Source: Streptomyces oceani
Lineage (GTDB): Bacteria > Actinomycetota > Actinomycetes > Streptomycetales > Streptomycetaceae
Assembly: GCF_001751245.1 (NCBI RefSeq)
Contig: NZ_LJGU01000127.1
Span: forward strand, 4,481 to 60,957
Reading direction: 5' to 3'
DNA length: 56,477 nucleotides
The position numbers were made by a program, and so were the translations under genes. The notes below the pieces were generated by a model. That model ran no database searches, was not told where the DNA came from, and was given only the letters and a program-made list of their open reading frames with translations. The stretch's first letter is position 1; each line of letters starts with the position of its first letter. Shown here piece after piece: positions 10,269-18,535 of the stretch.

Positions 10269-10284
10269 TGTGGACTAGACCATA
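10269..10284. promoter_or_regulatory. candidate DasR operator (dre site)
   Basis: The 16-mer TGTGGACTAGACCATA is a near-palindrome matching the DasR half-site pattern (TGGTCTAGACCA core, GlcNAc-responsive). It sits about 120 bp before the GH25 lysozyme start. Recognition from recalled consensus; binding is inferred. Confidence 0.65.
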
Positions 10285-10407
10285 GGTCGGAGGGAAGTCT
10301 CTTTACGCCTCTCCACACACATGCCTTACTTGTGACGTGTTCCCGTCAACGGGACACATGTTCCACGCAGGCCCCACTGGCCCCACACATCTGCCTGGAG
10401 GTACGTG

Positions 10408-11274
10408 ATGCACTCCCTCAGACCCCTCGGTCCACTCGCCGGCCGGCGCCGGGCGGTTGCCGCCGCCGGTGCCCTGAGCGCCGCCATGGCGCTGCTGCTG
10501 ACCAGTGGGGGCACCGCTTCGGCCGCCGACCAGCCACAGCCCGGCGACAAGATCAAGGAAGGCGAAGCCTTCATGGGCTGGAGTGCGCCGAAGGGTCCGG
10601 GCGCGGACCAGGACAGCACCAAGCGGGCCGCCGGCCCCGCCGGCATCGACGTGTCGCACTGGCAGGGGTCCATCAACTGGGGTTCGGTCAAGAACGCCGG
10701 CATCGACTTCGCCTGGATGAAGGCGACCGAGGGAACCGGCTACAAGGACCCGAGCTTCAACTCGAACTACCCCAACTCCCACAAGGCCGGCCTGATCCGC
10801 GGCGCTTACCACTTCGCCCGCCCCGACACCTCCAGCGGCGCGGCGCAGGCGAACTACTTCGTCGACAACGGCGGAGCCTGGTCACGGGACGACCAGACCC
10901 TTCCCGGGGTGCTGGACATCGAGACCAACCCGTACGGCTCGCAGTGCTACGGCAAGTCCGCGTCGCAGATGCGCTCCTGGATCAACGACTTCTACACCAC
11001 GTACAAGGAGCGCACCGGCCGCGACATGGTCATCTACACGACCGCCAGCTGGTGGAACGCCTGCACCAACAGCTGGACCGGCATGGCGGACAAGTCCCCG
11101 CTGTGGGTGGCCCACTGGACCACCGGCAGCCCCACCATCCCGGCGGGCTTCCCCACCTGGACGGTGTGGCAGTACACAGCCAAGGGCTCGGTCAGCGGCA
11201 TTTCCGGGGACGTCGACCGGAACAACTTCAACGGTTCCATGGACCGGCTGCTCGCCCTGGCCAACAACACCTGA
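10408..11274 (+). CDS. secreted GH25 lysozyme (1,4-beta-N-acetylmuramidase)
   Basis: 288 residues. A long signal peptide (RRR at about 14-16, then AAAGALSAAMALLLTSGG, cleavage near ASAA) precedes a short linker and one GH25 domain from about residue 75 (GIDVSHWQGSINW) to the end. Catalytic acids lie in GVLDIETNP; WMKATEGTG and YHFARP are further family landmarks. The enzyme cleaves MurNAc-GlcNAc bonds in peptidoglycan outside the cell. The ATG at 10408 lies 5 bases after GGAGGT; a GTG at 10405 is also possible. No separate wall-binding repeat. A DasR-type operator upstream suggests amino-sugar control. Confidence 0.93.
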   Translation: MHSLRPLGPLAGRRRAVAAAGALSAAMALLLTSGGTASAADQPQPGDKIKEGEAFMGWSAPKGPGADQDSTKRAAGPAGIDVSHWQGSINWGSVKNAGIDFAWMKATEGTGYKDPSFNSNYPNSHKAGLIRGAYHFARPDTSSGAAQANYFVDNGGAWSRDDQTLPGVLDIETNPYGSQCYGKSASQMRSWINDFYTTYKERTGRDMVIYTTASWWNACTNSWTGMADKSPLWVAHWTTGSPTIPAGFPTWTVWQYTAKGSVSGISGDVDRNNFNGSMDRLLALANNT

Positions 11275-11482
11275 TCGACGCTGACGCCGCGCGGGTCCAC
11301 GCCGGTGCGTCCAGGCGCCCCAGCTGACGTACGGACCACGCCGAACCCGTGGCCCTCCGGTGGACGCTTGGTGACCCAGCCCCCTTCGGCCACGAGCTGG
11401 CGTGTGGCTCGGTCGGAGGGGGCGTCACCGCGCGGAGAGCACCACGACAGCCCGCGCGGACACGCCTCGCCGGGCGACGCAC

Positions 11483-11524
11483 AAGGCCCAGGCTTCCGGC
11501 TTCGCGCCGGATGGCCTGGGCCTT
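11483..11524. terminator. terminator between lysozyme and tRNA-Val
   Basis: AAGGCCCAGG (11483-11492) pairs with CCTGGGCCTT (11515-11524), with a CCGGC/GCCGG stem inside. It lies 20 bases past the tRNA 3' end and can end the tRNA transcript (minus) and possibly the lysozyme mRNA. The remainder of 11275-11482 shows nothing. Confidence 0.65.
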
Positions 11525-11540
11525 CGTCCGTACGGGACGC

Positions 11541-11615
11541 TGGTGGGCGCAACTGGGATCGAACCAGTGACATCTGCCTTGTAAGGGCAGCGCTCTACCG
11601 CTGAGCTATGCGCCC
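11541..11615 (-). tRNA. tRNA-Val (anticodon UAC), CCA encoded
   Basis: Read on the minus strand it folds as a full cloverleaf: acceptor GGGCGCA/TGCGCCC, D-arm GCTC..GAGC, anticodon stem CTGCC/GGCAG around loop CTTACAA (anticodon TAC), and a T-arm with GGTTCGATCC. Discriminator A and a genomic CCA end at 11541. Confidence 0.96.
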
Positions 11616-11795
11616 GGATGTGGTGACGCCACAGCCTACCCCGTCGCTGTCGGCGGACCCAATCGCCGTTCCCGGACTCCGAAGCGGCACGGCTGAGACA
11701 CGGCCGCACCGAGGGTGAACGGAACGGCCCCTGTGTTCGTTGTACCCGGGTGGGAGAATGAACGGAATCAGCGGCGGCTCACGGGGAGAGGTCAC

Positions 11796-13058
11796 GTGGC
11801 GATGAACGGCGGCGGTGCGCGCCGATGGGGATGGGGCAGCGGCCGTGCCGAGAGCTTGCGGGCCGACGCACAGGCCGCGAAGGACGCCGCAGCAGCCGCC
11901 TTCTACGACCTGGACACCGCCCAGCGCGGACTGCGCATCTCCATAGAGACGATCACCGCGGTCGAGAACTCCCCGGCGGCGCGCAAGGCGGTGCAGGACT
12001 TCGAAGCCCTGGGCAGTCGCATCGACCAGGTGAGCCACGAGTACATCACCGCCGTCGACGCGCACGACCTGGACCGGGACGACCTCGACTCCGGAGCCGC
12101 CTCCGGGGCACGCGCCGAACTGAACCGGGTCACCGACCAGCTCAAGCGCACGAAGTCCGAGCTGGAGCGGTTCGAGCACGGCCTGGGACGCCTGCTGGAA
12201 CAAGCCGAGACGCAGCTGGCCCAGCTGGCGCCGGCGGTAGAGCGGGGCCGGCAGGGACTGCTCGAGGCGTCCAACGCCCTGGACACCGCCCGGGCTTCCG
12301 GACTCACCGCCGACGACCTGGCCGCCCGGCTGGCGACCCTCTCCCCGGAGCTGACCAAGCTGAACGAGGGCGCGGGCCAGCACGGCGTACGGGACACGCT
12401 GCAACGCGCCGCGCATGTCGCACGGGAGGCCGAGGCGATCCGCGGTGCCGCCGCACGGCTGCCCGAGACCGCCGCGGAGACGGACAAGCGGCTCAGCTCG
12501 CTGCGTACGAGGGCACAGGCGCTGGACACCCGGTCCGGCAAGGTCGAACCGGTGCTCAGCGAGCTGCGGCGGAGGTTCAGCGCCGCCTGCTGGGAGGACC
12601 TCCAGCAGGTGCCGGACGAGGCCGTACGAGCCGTGCGGCAGGCCGAGCAGAAGCTCCAGGAGGCGCAACGGGCGCGCGACGAACAGCGCTGGCCGGACGC
12701 CACGGCCCTGTTGTCGACCGTGCGGGCTCTGCTGAACACCACGGACGAGGCGATCAAGGCGGCCGGCGACCGACTGCAGCGGCTGAACGAGGTCAGCTTC
12801 GACGAGAAGCCCGAGGTGGAACGAGCCCGGTTCGCCATCCGGGACGCCCAGCGACTGGCGATGGCGGGCCGCAGCACCCCGGACCCCCGGCACGCGAATC
12901 CGCTGGACCAGTCGGTGGAGCGGGTGGACCGGGCCGTCGCGGGACTGACCGGCCGGCACCCGGACTACTGGCACTTCCTGATGGAGCTGGACTCCGTACG
13001 CGAGACCGTGCAGGAAGTGGTGGACATGATCCGCCGGGAGCGCGGCGGCGGCTCCTGA
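11796..13058 (+). CDS. long coiled-coil protein, function unknown
   Basis: 420 residues, almost entirely alpha-helical heptads rich in Ala, Glu, Arg and Gln, with no hydrophobic segment or signal peptide. A short Gly/Trp/Arg-rich head (MNGGGARRWGWGSGR) precedes the coiled coil from about residue 15 to 350. A conserved-looking end contains NPLDQSVERVDRA and HPDYWHFLMELDSV. The start is the GTG at 11796 (GGGAGAG five bases before) or the ATG at 11802. It is similar in kind to actinobacterial cytoskeletal or chaperone-like coiled-coil proteins, but no named family is claimed. Confidence 0.7.
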   Translation: MAMNGGGARRWGWGSGRAESLRADAQAAKDAAAAAFYDLDTAQRGLRISIETITAVENSPAARKAVQDFEALGSRIDQVSHEYITAVDAHDLDRDDLDSGAASGARAELNRVTDQLKRTKSELERFEHGLGRLLEQAETQLAQLAPAVERGRQGLLEASNALDTARASGLTADDLAARLATLSPELTKLNEGAGQHGVRDTLQRAAHVAREAEAIRGAAARLPETAAETDKRLSSLRTRAQALDTRSGKVEPVLSELRRRFSAACWEDLQQVPDEAVRAVRQAEQKLQEAQRARDEQRWPDATALLSTVRALLNTTDEAIKAAGDRLQRLNEVSFDEKPEVERARFAIRDAQRLAMAGRSTPDPRHANPLDQSVERVDRAVAGLTGRHPDYWHFLMELDSVRETVQEVVDMIRRERGGGS

Positions 13059-13180
13059 CCGGCGCCGCCGCCCATGCGGTGCTGTCCCGGCGGCCGGTAG
13101 CTGCGGGCGCTCCCGTGGAGCCGCGGACCACCGTACGGCGGGCGCTCGGGTGGGGACCGCGGCGCGGCTATGCTTCGGTC

Positions 13181-13399
13181 ATGCCGCGATACGAGTACCG
13201 CTGCCGGGAGTGCGGCAGCGACTTCGAGGTCAGCCGCCCGATGAGCGAGGCGAGCGCGCCCGCCGACTGTCCGGAAGGGCACCAGGGCACCGTCAAGCTG
13301 CTCTCCACCGTCGCCGTGAGCGGCGCGGCGGGCTCGGCCGCCTCCTCTGCGCCAGCCGGTGGTGGTGGGGGCTGCTGCGGTGGGGGCTGCTGCGGCTGA
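13181..13399 (+). CDS. FmdB-family zinc-ribbon protein with Cys/Gly tail
   Basis: 72 residues. The N-terminus MPRYEYRCRECG is the FmdB signature; the ribbon uses C8 and C11, then C30 with H34 in place of the usual second CxxC. After a small Ala/Ser linker the protein ends in a Gly-rich tail with two CC pairs (GGGGGCCGGGCCG). Known family: putative regulators or zinc-binding small proteins; function uncertain. It stands between the coiled-coil gene (122 bp upstream) and the convergent HAD gene. Confidence 0.85.
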   Translation: MPRYEYRCRECGSDFEVSRPMSEASAPADCPEGHQGTVKLLSTVAVSGAAGSAASSAPAGGGGGCCGGGCCG

Positions 13400-13468
13400 C
13401 GTCGGGCCCGCGACCGACAGACATGCGGCCCGCGGCCGGTGGGCTTGCGGCCCGCGGCCGTCCGGGGC

Positions 13469-14269
13469 CTACCGCACGGCGCGCAGTGCCTCCTCGAGTA
13501 TTCGCTCGCCCGCCGCCACCCCCCGCTCCGGGAGCGGGACGACGTGCTCCACGTCCCAACCACCGTCGGCCAGTTCCCCGTGTCCGGGGCGCCAACCGTG
13601 CTCGGCCGCCTGGAGCAGGTCCGCGTCCAGCTGGGAGTCACCGGCCGCGTAGGTGTGTGTCACGCCGGTACGCCGCGCGACCTCCGCGACCGCGGCGCTC
13701 TTGGTGAGCGGACCGGGCACCGCGTAGATCTTCCTGCCCTGCAGTGACACGGTCCAGCCACGCGGTTCGGCCCAGTCGGCCAGCTCCTTGACGTAGGTGT
13801 CCGGCAACTGTTCCCGGTCGACCACCAGATAGGCGAACAGGTCCTCCGCGATCCGTTCCTTGAGCAGCCAACCGGGATCTGCGGTACGCCGCAGCCGCTC
13901 TCGCACCTCGTCCAGTGGCGCGCAGTCGGCCAGCGCCCGCCGCACCCCTCGGTGCCAGGACGGGTCGGACTCCCCGTCCACCAACAGGTGTCCGCCGTTG
14001 GCGCACACGGCGTACCGGACGGGCGGGCCCGGCAGGCGCACGCGGTGGTACTGCTCGCGGGTGCGGGTCGTGGCGGGCACGAAGACCGCGCGTTCGGCGA
14101 GCCGGACCAGCAGCGTCGCGGCGGTCTCGGTCAGGTACGACAGTGGCTTGCCGCCGTACGTCTCCACGCACAGCAGTCGAGGCGCCTCCCGGTCCGGCAT
14201 CCGCAGGTCGAGAGCGGCGGCGGAGTAGATCAACGTGCGGTCGAGGTCGCTGGCGATCAGCACGGTCAC
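13469..14269 (-). CDS. HAD-superfamily phosphatase of the Ter biosynthetic module
   Basis: 266 residues. Motif I is ASDLDRTLIY (nucleophile and acid Asp near residues 8 and 10). PATTRTREQY supplies the motif II Thr, TKSAAVAEV the motif III Lys, and AAGDSQLDADLL the motif IV acids, with a large C2-type cap (about 75-190) as in Cof/sucrose-phosphatase-like HADs. The GTG start at 14269 overlaps the end of the PRTase-StiP gene by 4 bases and has GGAAAGG eight bases before it, so translation is probably coupled. It is predicted to dephosphorylate the intermediate made by the upstream PRTase/lyase pair; the substrate is unknown. Confidence 0.85.
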   Translation of the reverse strand: MTVLIASDLDRTLIYSAAALDLRMPDREAPRLLCVETYGGKPLSYLTETAATLLVRLAERAVFVPATTRTREQYHRVRLPGPPVRYAVCANGGHLLVDGESDPSWHRGVRRALADCAPLDEVRERLRRTADPGWLLKERIAEDLFAYLVVDREQLPDTYVKELADWAEPRGWTVSLQGRKIYAVPGPLTKSAAVAEVARRTGVTHTYAAGDSQLDADLLQAAEHGWRPGHGELADGGWDVEHVVPLPERGVAAGERILEEALRAVR

Positions 14270-17058
14270 TGGACGGCCTTTCCGTCGGCACCGGTGGCTC
14301 CCCTGGTGTAGCGGGGATGTATCAGGCCCACACAGCTGTAGGGCAACTCGTCGATCTCCTCCACCGGGACGCCGCGCTGCTCGGCGAGCAACCGCACGTG
14401 GTCGAGGTCGCTGCCCGCGCCGCGCCTGGCCAGAATCCGCCAGGGCACCCTGCGCAGCAACACCCGGGTCGTCTCCCCCACACCGGGCTTGACGAGGTTG
14501 ACGTCGTTGATCCCGTACTCCTCGCTGATCCGCTCCACCGCACGCCAACCCACCCAGGTGGGGCTGCGATCCGCGGACAGCAGCGCGGGGACGTCACGCA
14601 GCACCGCCGGGCGCACCTCATCGAACCGGGCCGCGACCGTGTCCAGGAAGTGCCGGCTCAGATCCGCCTCCGCCAGCTCGCGGTAGTACTTGGCGCCGTG
14701 GAAGTCGTCCGGCCCCACCAGGTCGGCCCGCAGCACTGTACGCGAAACCAGCCCGGAGACCGTCGAGTTGAGGCAGGCGGACGGGATCAGGAAGTCCTCC
14801 CTGGTGCCGTACGTCCGGACGCAGCCACCCGGGTCGGCCAGCACCGCTACTTCGGGGGCGAAGCCCGGGTGGGCGCGTATCGCCTCGGCCAGTTCCCGGG
14901 TGATGGCCCCCTTGCCGGTCCAGCCGTCGACGAAGACGACATCGGCGGGATCGTGGTGACCGGCGAGATAGCGCAGGGCGGTACCGTCGATCCCCCGACC
15001 ACGCACGATGGACAGGGTGTAGTGGGGGATTTCCAGCCCGTGCGCGTGCTGGGCCCAGCGGCGCATCAGGACGCCGACCGGTGTCCCGGCGCGCGCCAGC
15101 GAGGCGAGTACGGGACGCGGGCCACGTTCGGCCAGCACCGTCTCGGTCACGGTGCCCACCGCGTGGGCGATGCGGGCTGCGGAGGACTCGAGCGCGGCGT
15201 GGAACAGCTGTTGGTACTCCGGAGTGGGCTGGTACTCCACAGGCAGCGACTCGGCGTAGTGCGCGCCCCCACGCTGGACAGCCTCCTCGCGCTCCTCGGT
15301 TGGCGCCTCCAACTCCACCTCGGACAGGTCCTGCAACAGCCAGCCGACATCCTCCGGCCGGTACGAGGAGAACTCCGGTCCGCGCAGCGGGCGTGGCGGC
15401 GGGACGTAGCTGGGCAGTACGGCGAGGAGCACCGCGTCGGTGTGCGGAGTGAGTTGCGCGAGGAGACCGTCGGAGGCGTGCAGGGCCGGGGTGTCGGCGA
15501 CCGAGTCCACGACGGCGACGACGGCGTCGAAGCGGCGGTCGGGGTTGGTGCCCGGGGCTATGTTGTACGCGTACCGCTCCTCGGAATGCGCGTCCCGCTC
15601 GCCGGGGTGCCCTTCGTGCGTGCCGAGTGGTGCCTGCGGCTCGCCCGCCTCCGGGCCCCGTGGCCCCTCGTGTGCGGGGAAGGAGAGCCGGGTGCGGATG
15701 GCGTACGCGGGATCGTCCACGGCGAGCACCGGCGAGCGAGTGGTGGTGGAGAAGCGCACCTCGGCTCGCTGACCGAACCGCCGCTCCAGCGCGTGCGCCA
15801 GCCGCAGCGGCACGTACATCAGCTCCTCACAACCCAGTACAAGCACCCGGGGCGTGTGCGGTGGCTCTGGCCGGTGGCTGGTGTCCCGCACGCGCCCGCC
15901 GGTGTCCCGCGCGTGCCCACCGGCCTCCGCACCGGGTGCCACGCTGGCCGAATCGCCTCTGGGGTCCGCCGCAACGACGCCCGCGGCGCTCAGTGCCGTC
16001 GCGAGGCGGACCGCCATGTCCGGCAGCACCGCTTCCAGACGGGCGCGGTGGTTGGGGGTGAAACCGTGCCGGCCACCATCCGGCAGGCCGGCCGGCCAGT
16101 CCAGTGCGACCCGGATCGGCGGTGCTGGCGCTACGGCCCTCTCCCGGGAAGCCTCCCTCGCGGCCGGCGTCGCCTCCTTCACGGCCGGTGCCGTCGCCCG
16201 TACGTCCGGCAAGCCGCCACCTCGTACGCGCGGCACGGTCGCGGCCGAAGACTCCTGCCGTGCGGAGTGCTCCGCGACCAGCGCCTGCCCCCGGGTCAGC
16301 GCGTCCGCGGGGAGCTGGATGCCGCCGGCGGCCAGCGCGACGACGTCCACCCGGGTACCGAGGTCGGCGGCGCACTTCGCCACCGCCGCGACATCCCGCT
16401 CGGAGCGCATGTCGAGCAGGGTAACGAGCACGTACCGGTCCCGGGGATGGCGGGCGTGCAGCGCGGTGATGGTGTTCCGTACGGTCCGGCCGGTGGAGAG
16501 CTCGTCATCGACCAGCACCAGCGGTCCCGTACCGGCCAGCAGCTCAGGATCCTCGGGCAGGAGCAGATGGGAGGTGGCGTGCGAGTGCTCCTCCTCGAAG
16601 CCTCCGGCTGAGGCCACCGAGGGCACCGGACGGCGGGTGGAGTGCAGGTAGGGCACGCCCACCGCCTCCGTCGGCCGCGCCGCCTGCCACCCGGCGTCCG
16701 TACGGTCGTCCGCCGCGGCCGAGCTCAGACCCGCGCTGATCCCGTCGGCGACACTGTGCCCGAGCGCGGTCGCCGTCTCGGCGTAGCCCAACACCACGGC
16801 CTGCCGCGCGGACTCGCCGAGCAGCTCGTACACCCGGCGGCCAAGATCCGTGCCCGCGGAGAGCACGACGCTGGGCAGCTGCGGGATGTGCTTCCCGAGC
16901 ACCCGAGAGACCAGGAGGTGGGCACGCCTCGGATTGTGGCGCAGCGCGAGGCCCACCAATGGTCGTACGTCACTGGTCAGTTCGACACCGAGCCGGTCGG
17001 TGACCCATTCGCCCGACCAGGTCGTCTCGTCCCACCCGACAGTGTCCAGCACGCTCAC
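14266..17058 (-). CDS. PRTase_2-TRSP-StiP fusion protein of the Ter stress system
   Basis: 930 residues in three blocks. (1) Phosphoribosyltransferase, about 25-265, with the PRPP loop VLVDDELSTGRT at 181-192 and VVLGYAETATALGHSVAD at 88-105. (2) TRSP-type domain, about 403-560, starting RVLVLGCEELMYVP. (3) StiP domain (stress-induced, annotated as cysteine-protease-like), about 563-920, containing a second PRPP-loop-like motif VVFVDGWTGKGAITRE (707-722) and Cys746, 762 and 909. The linkers (270-400, 465-500) are low-complexity. In many bacteria these domains are separate genes. The GTG at 17058 lies 15 bp after the CitE-like gene. Inferred: ribosylation step of an unknown nucleoside-like product. 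Confidence 0.85.
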   Translation of the reverse strand: MSVLDTVGWDETTWSGEWVTDRLGVELTSDVRPLVGLALRHNPRRAHLLVSRVLGKHIPQLPSVVLSAGTDLGRRVYELLGESARQAVVLGYAETATALGHSVADGISAGLSSAAADDRTDAGWQAARPTEAVGVPYLHSTRRPVPSVASAGGFEEEHSHATSHLLLPEDPELLAGTGPLVLVDDELSTGRTVRNTITALHARHPRDRYVLVTLLDMRSERDVAAVAKCAADLGTRVDVVALAAGGIQLPADALTRGQALVAEHSARQESSAATVPRVRGGGLPDVRATAPAVKEATPAAREASRERAVAPAPPIRVALDWPAGLPDGGRHGFTPNHRARLEAVLPDMAVRLATALSAAGVVAADPRGDSASVAPGAEAGGHARDTGGRVRDTSHRPEPPHTPRVLVLGCEELMYVPLRLAHALERRFGQRAEVRFSTTTRSPVLAVDDPAYAIRTRLSFPAHEGPRGPEAGEPQAPLGTHEGHPGERDAHSEERYAYNIAPGTNPDRRFDAVVAVVDSVADTPALHASDGLLAQLTPHTDAVLLAVLPSYVPPPRPLRGPEFSSYRPEDVGWLLQDLSEVELEAPTEEREEAVQRGGAHYAESLPVEYQPTPEYQQLFHAALESSAARIAHAVGTVTETVLAERGPRPVLASLARAGTPVGVLMRRWAQHAHGLEIPHYTLSIVRGRGIDGTALRYLAGHHDPADVVFVDGWTGKGAITRELAEAIRAHPGFAPEVAVLADPGGCVRTYGTREDFLIPSACLNSTVSGLVSRTVLRADLVGPDDFHGAKYYRELAEADLSRHFLDTVAARFDEVRPAVLRDVPALLSADRSPTWVGWRAVERISEEYGINDVNLVKPGVGETTRVLLRRVPWRILARRGAGSDLDHVRLLAEQRGVPVEEIDELPYSCVGLIHPRYTRGATGADGKAVQ

Positions 17059-17073
17059 CCTCGCCCCCGTTCC

Positions 17074-18354
17074 TCACTTGCTGCCAGCCGCGAGCAGTTC
17101 GACGAAGCCGACGCCCTCCTGTGCCACCCCGAACACCTCGCCGCGCAGCAGCGTACGCTCCGCCCAGGCGCGGTGGGGCTTCACCTCGTTCATCTTGTTG
17201 GTGTAGGCGGAACGCAGCACTCCGCCGGCCCTCTCGGGTCGCAACACGTCCGTGGCGTCGGTGTACTCCTCGTGGGTCACGACCGAGAGCGCGTGGACGG
17301 GGGCGACGTGTGAGGGGTGTATGCAGGTCTTGCCCAGCAGCCCGTTGGCCCGGTCGAGCTCGATCTCGCGAAGCAGGCCGTCCATGTCGTGCTCGATGAG
17401 GTTGGCACGCAGCTCCTCCGCGCGACCGCTCAGGAAGGGACTGCTGCGCAGTTGCGGCTTGAACATGCGCTCCGGCGTACGGAAGTACTCCCACACCGGC
17501 CCGGTCACGACGAATCCCGTACCGTCCGCGCGCCCCAGGACGTTGACCACGTCCGAGATGACGGAGGCGACCAACTGCACGTCGTAGGCGGTCATCTCGG
17601 GAGTACGCCGCAGGCCGTACGCGGAACAGAAATCGGTGACCCCGAGGCGTAGAGCGGGCACCCGCTCGCGGTGCTGTTCCAGCAGGCGGGCGAGCCCGGT
17701 CAAGATCCGCACGCGACTCTCCAGATGCAGCAGCTCCGGTGACTCCAGCACGGGCATGGCCAGAAACCGTCGCCCGCTCGCCTCTTCGGCGACGCTCAAC
17801 GCCTCCAGGAAGCACCGACCCGAATCGGGGGTGAACTTCGGCAGCACGAACCCGGACAGCAGTCGCGCATCCGCTCCCAGTCGCCGGACCAGATCCGGGA
17901 TCTGGTCCGGACGGCGGACGCGAATGAAGAGCAGGGGGGCACCGGTGTCGTCAGCTCCGCGCTCGGCCGCCGAGCGCTCCGTTGCCCCAGCCTGCCCTGG
18001 CACGGGCTGCGTCATCTTCCGCGTTACCGGGGAATCTGCTGCGGCGGGCTCCGTTACGGCGGATGGCCGCCACACCGAGCACAGCTCGGCGAACTGCTCG
18101 ACGAGGTTCGCCTCGGCGGCCGGCACCTCACCGTCCTGGATGGAGTCCTCGAGGCAGAGCACCATCGACACGACCCCCCGGTCCGCCTGTTTCCGCACGT
18201 CCGCGGCCAACCTCGGGCGGTTGGCCGGGCAGTACAGCGTCCCACCGAGGGCGCTGCCTAGCGTACGCGCGGGGGAGTCCGGCCCGAAATCGGCAGGCTC
18301 CCGATGGAAGAGCGCTTGCCGGACCTCAGGCGCGAGATGCCTGAAATGCCGCAT
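17074..18354 (-). CDS. CitE/HpcH-HpaI-like aldolase/lyase of the Ter module
   Basis: 426 residues of the HpcH/HpaI aldolase - citrate lyase beta superfamily. Landmarks are LYCPANRP near the N-terminus, MVLCLEDSIQDGEV (acidic metal/substrate segment, about 66-79), FVLPKFTP (~170), FLAMPVLESPELL, and GKTCIHPSHV near 340. A variable insert (about residues 96-135) is rich in Ala and Thr. Start taken as the ATG at 18354; an in-frame extension to 18420 is unlikely. First gene of the three-gene operon with the PRTase fusion and HAD. Family enzymes cleave or form C-C bonds next to carboxylates; the actual substrate is unknown. Confidence 0.85.
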   Translation of the reverse strand: MRHFRHLAPEVRQALFHREPADFGPDSPARTLGSALGGTLYCPANRPRLAADVRKQADRGVVSMVLCLEDSIQDGEVPAAEANLVEQFAELCSVWRPSAVTEPAAADSPVTRKMTQPVPGQAGATERSAAERGADDTGAPLLFIRVRRPDQIPDLVRRLGADARLLSGFVLPKFTPDSGRCFLEALSVAEEASGRRFLAMPVLESPELLHLESRVRILTGLARLLEQHRERVPALRLGVTDFCSAYGLRRTPEMTAYDVQLVASVISDVVNVLGRADGTGFVVTGPVWEYFRTPERMFKPQLRSSPFLSGRAEELRANLIEHDMDGLLREIELDRANGLLGKTCIHPSHVAPVHALSVVTHEEYTDATDVLRPERAGGVLRSAYTNKMNEVKPHRAWAERTLLRGEVFGVAQEGVGFVELLAAGSK

Positions 18355-18535
18355 AGGAATCCGTCTCTGGGTGTGGGGCTGAGGTTTCTCGCGCCGCAAG
18401 GGCGAGATCTGGCCACACATCGTACGTTCGAGACGGGCTCGGCAATCTCCGGAGAGGCGAAGAACGCGTTACCAGCGAGTAGCGACCATTGGTCGACGTT
18501 GTCCACGACGGCCACCGGGAGGCAGGATTGAACGT

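Noticed and set aside
13915..16611. Long plus-strand open frame opposite the PRTase-StiP gene
   Set aside because: No motif and low-complexity content, while the minus strand encodes recognised domains.
18499..18507. TTGTCCACG in the TerD/CitE divergent region as a DnaA box
   Set aside because: One mismatch in the last position and no second box; chance match is likely.
18355..18535. Housekeeping promoters for the divergent Ter genes
   Set aside because: Several weak TTGxxx and TAxxxT matches but none with good spacing; not called.
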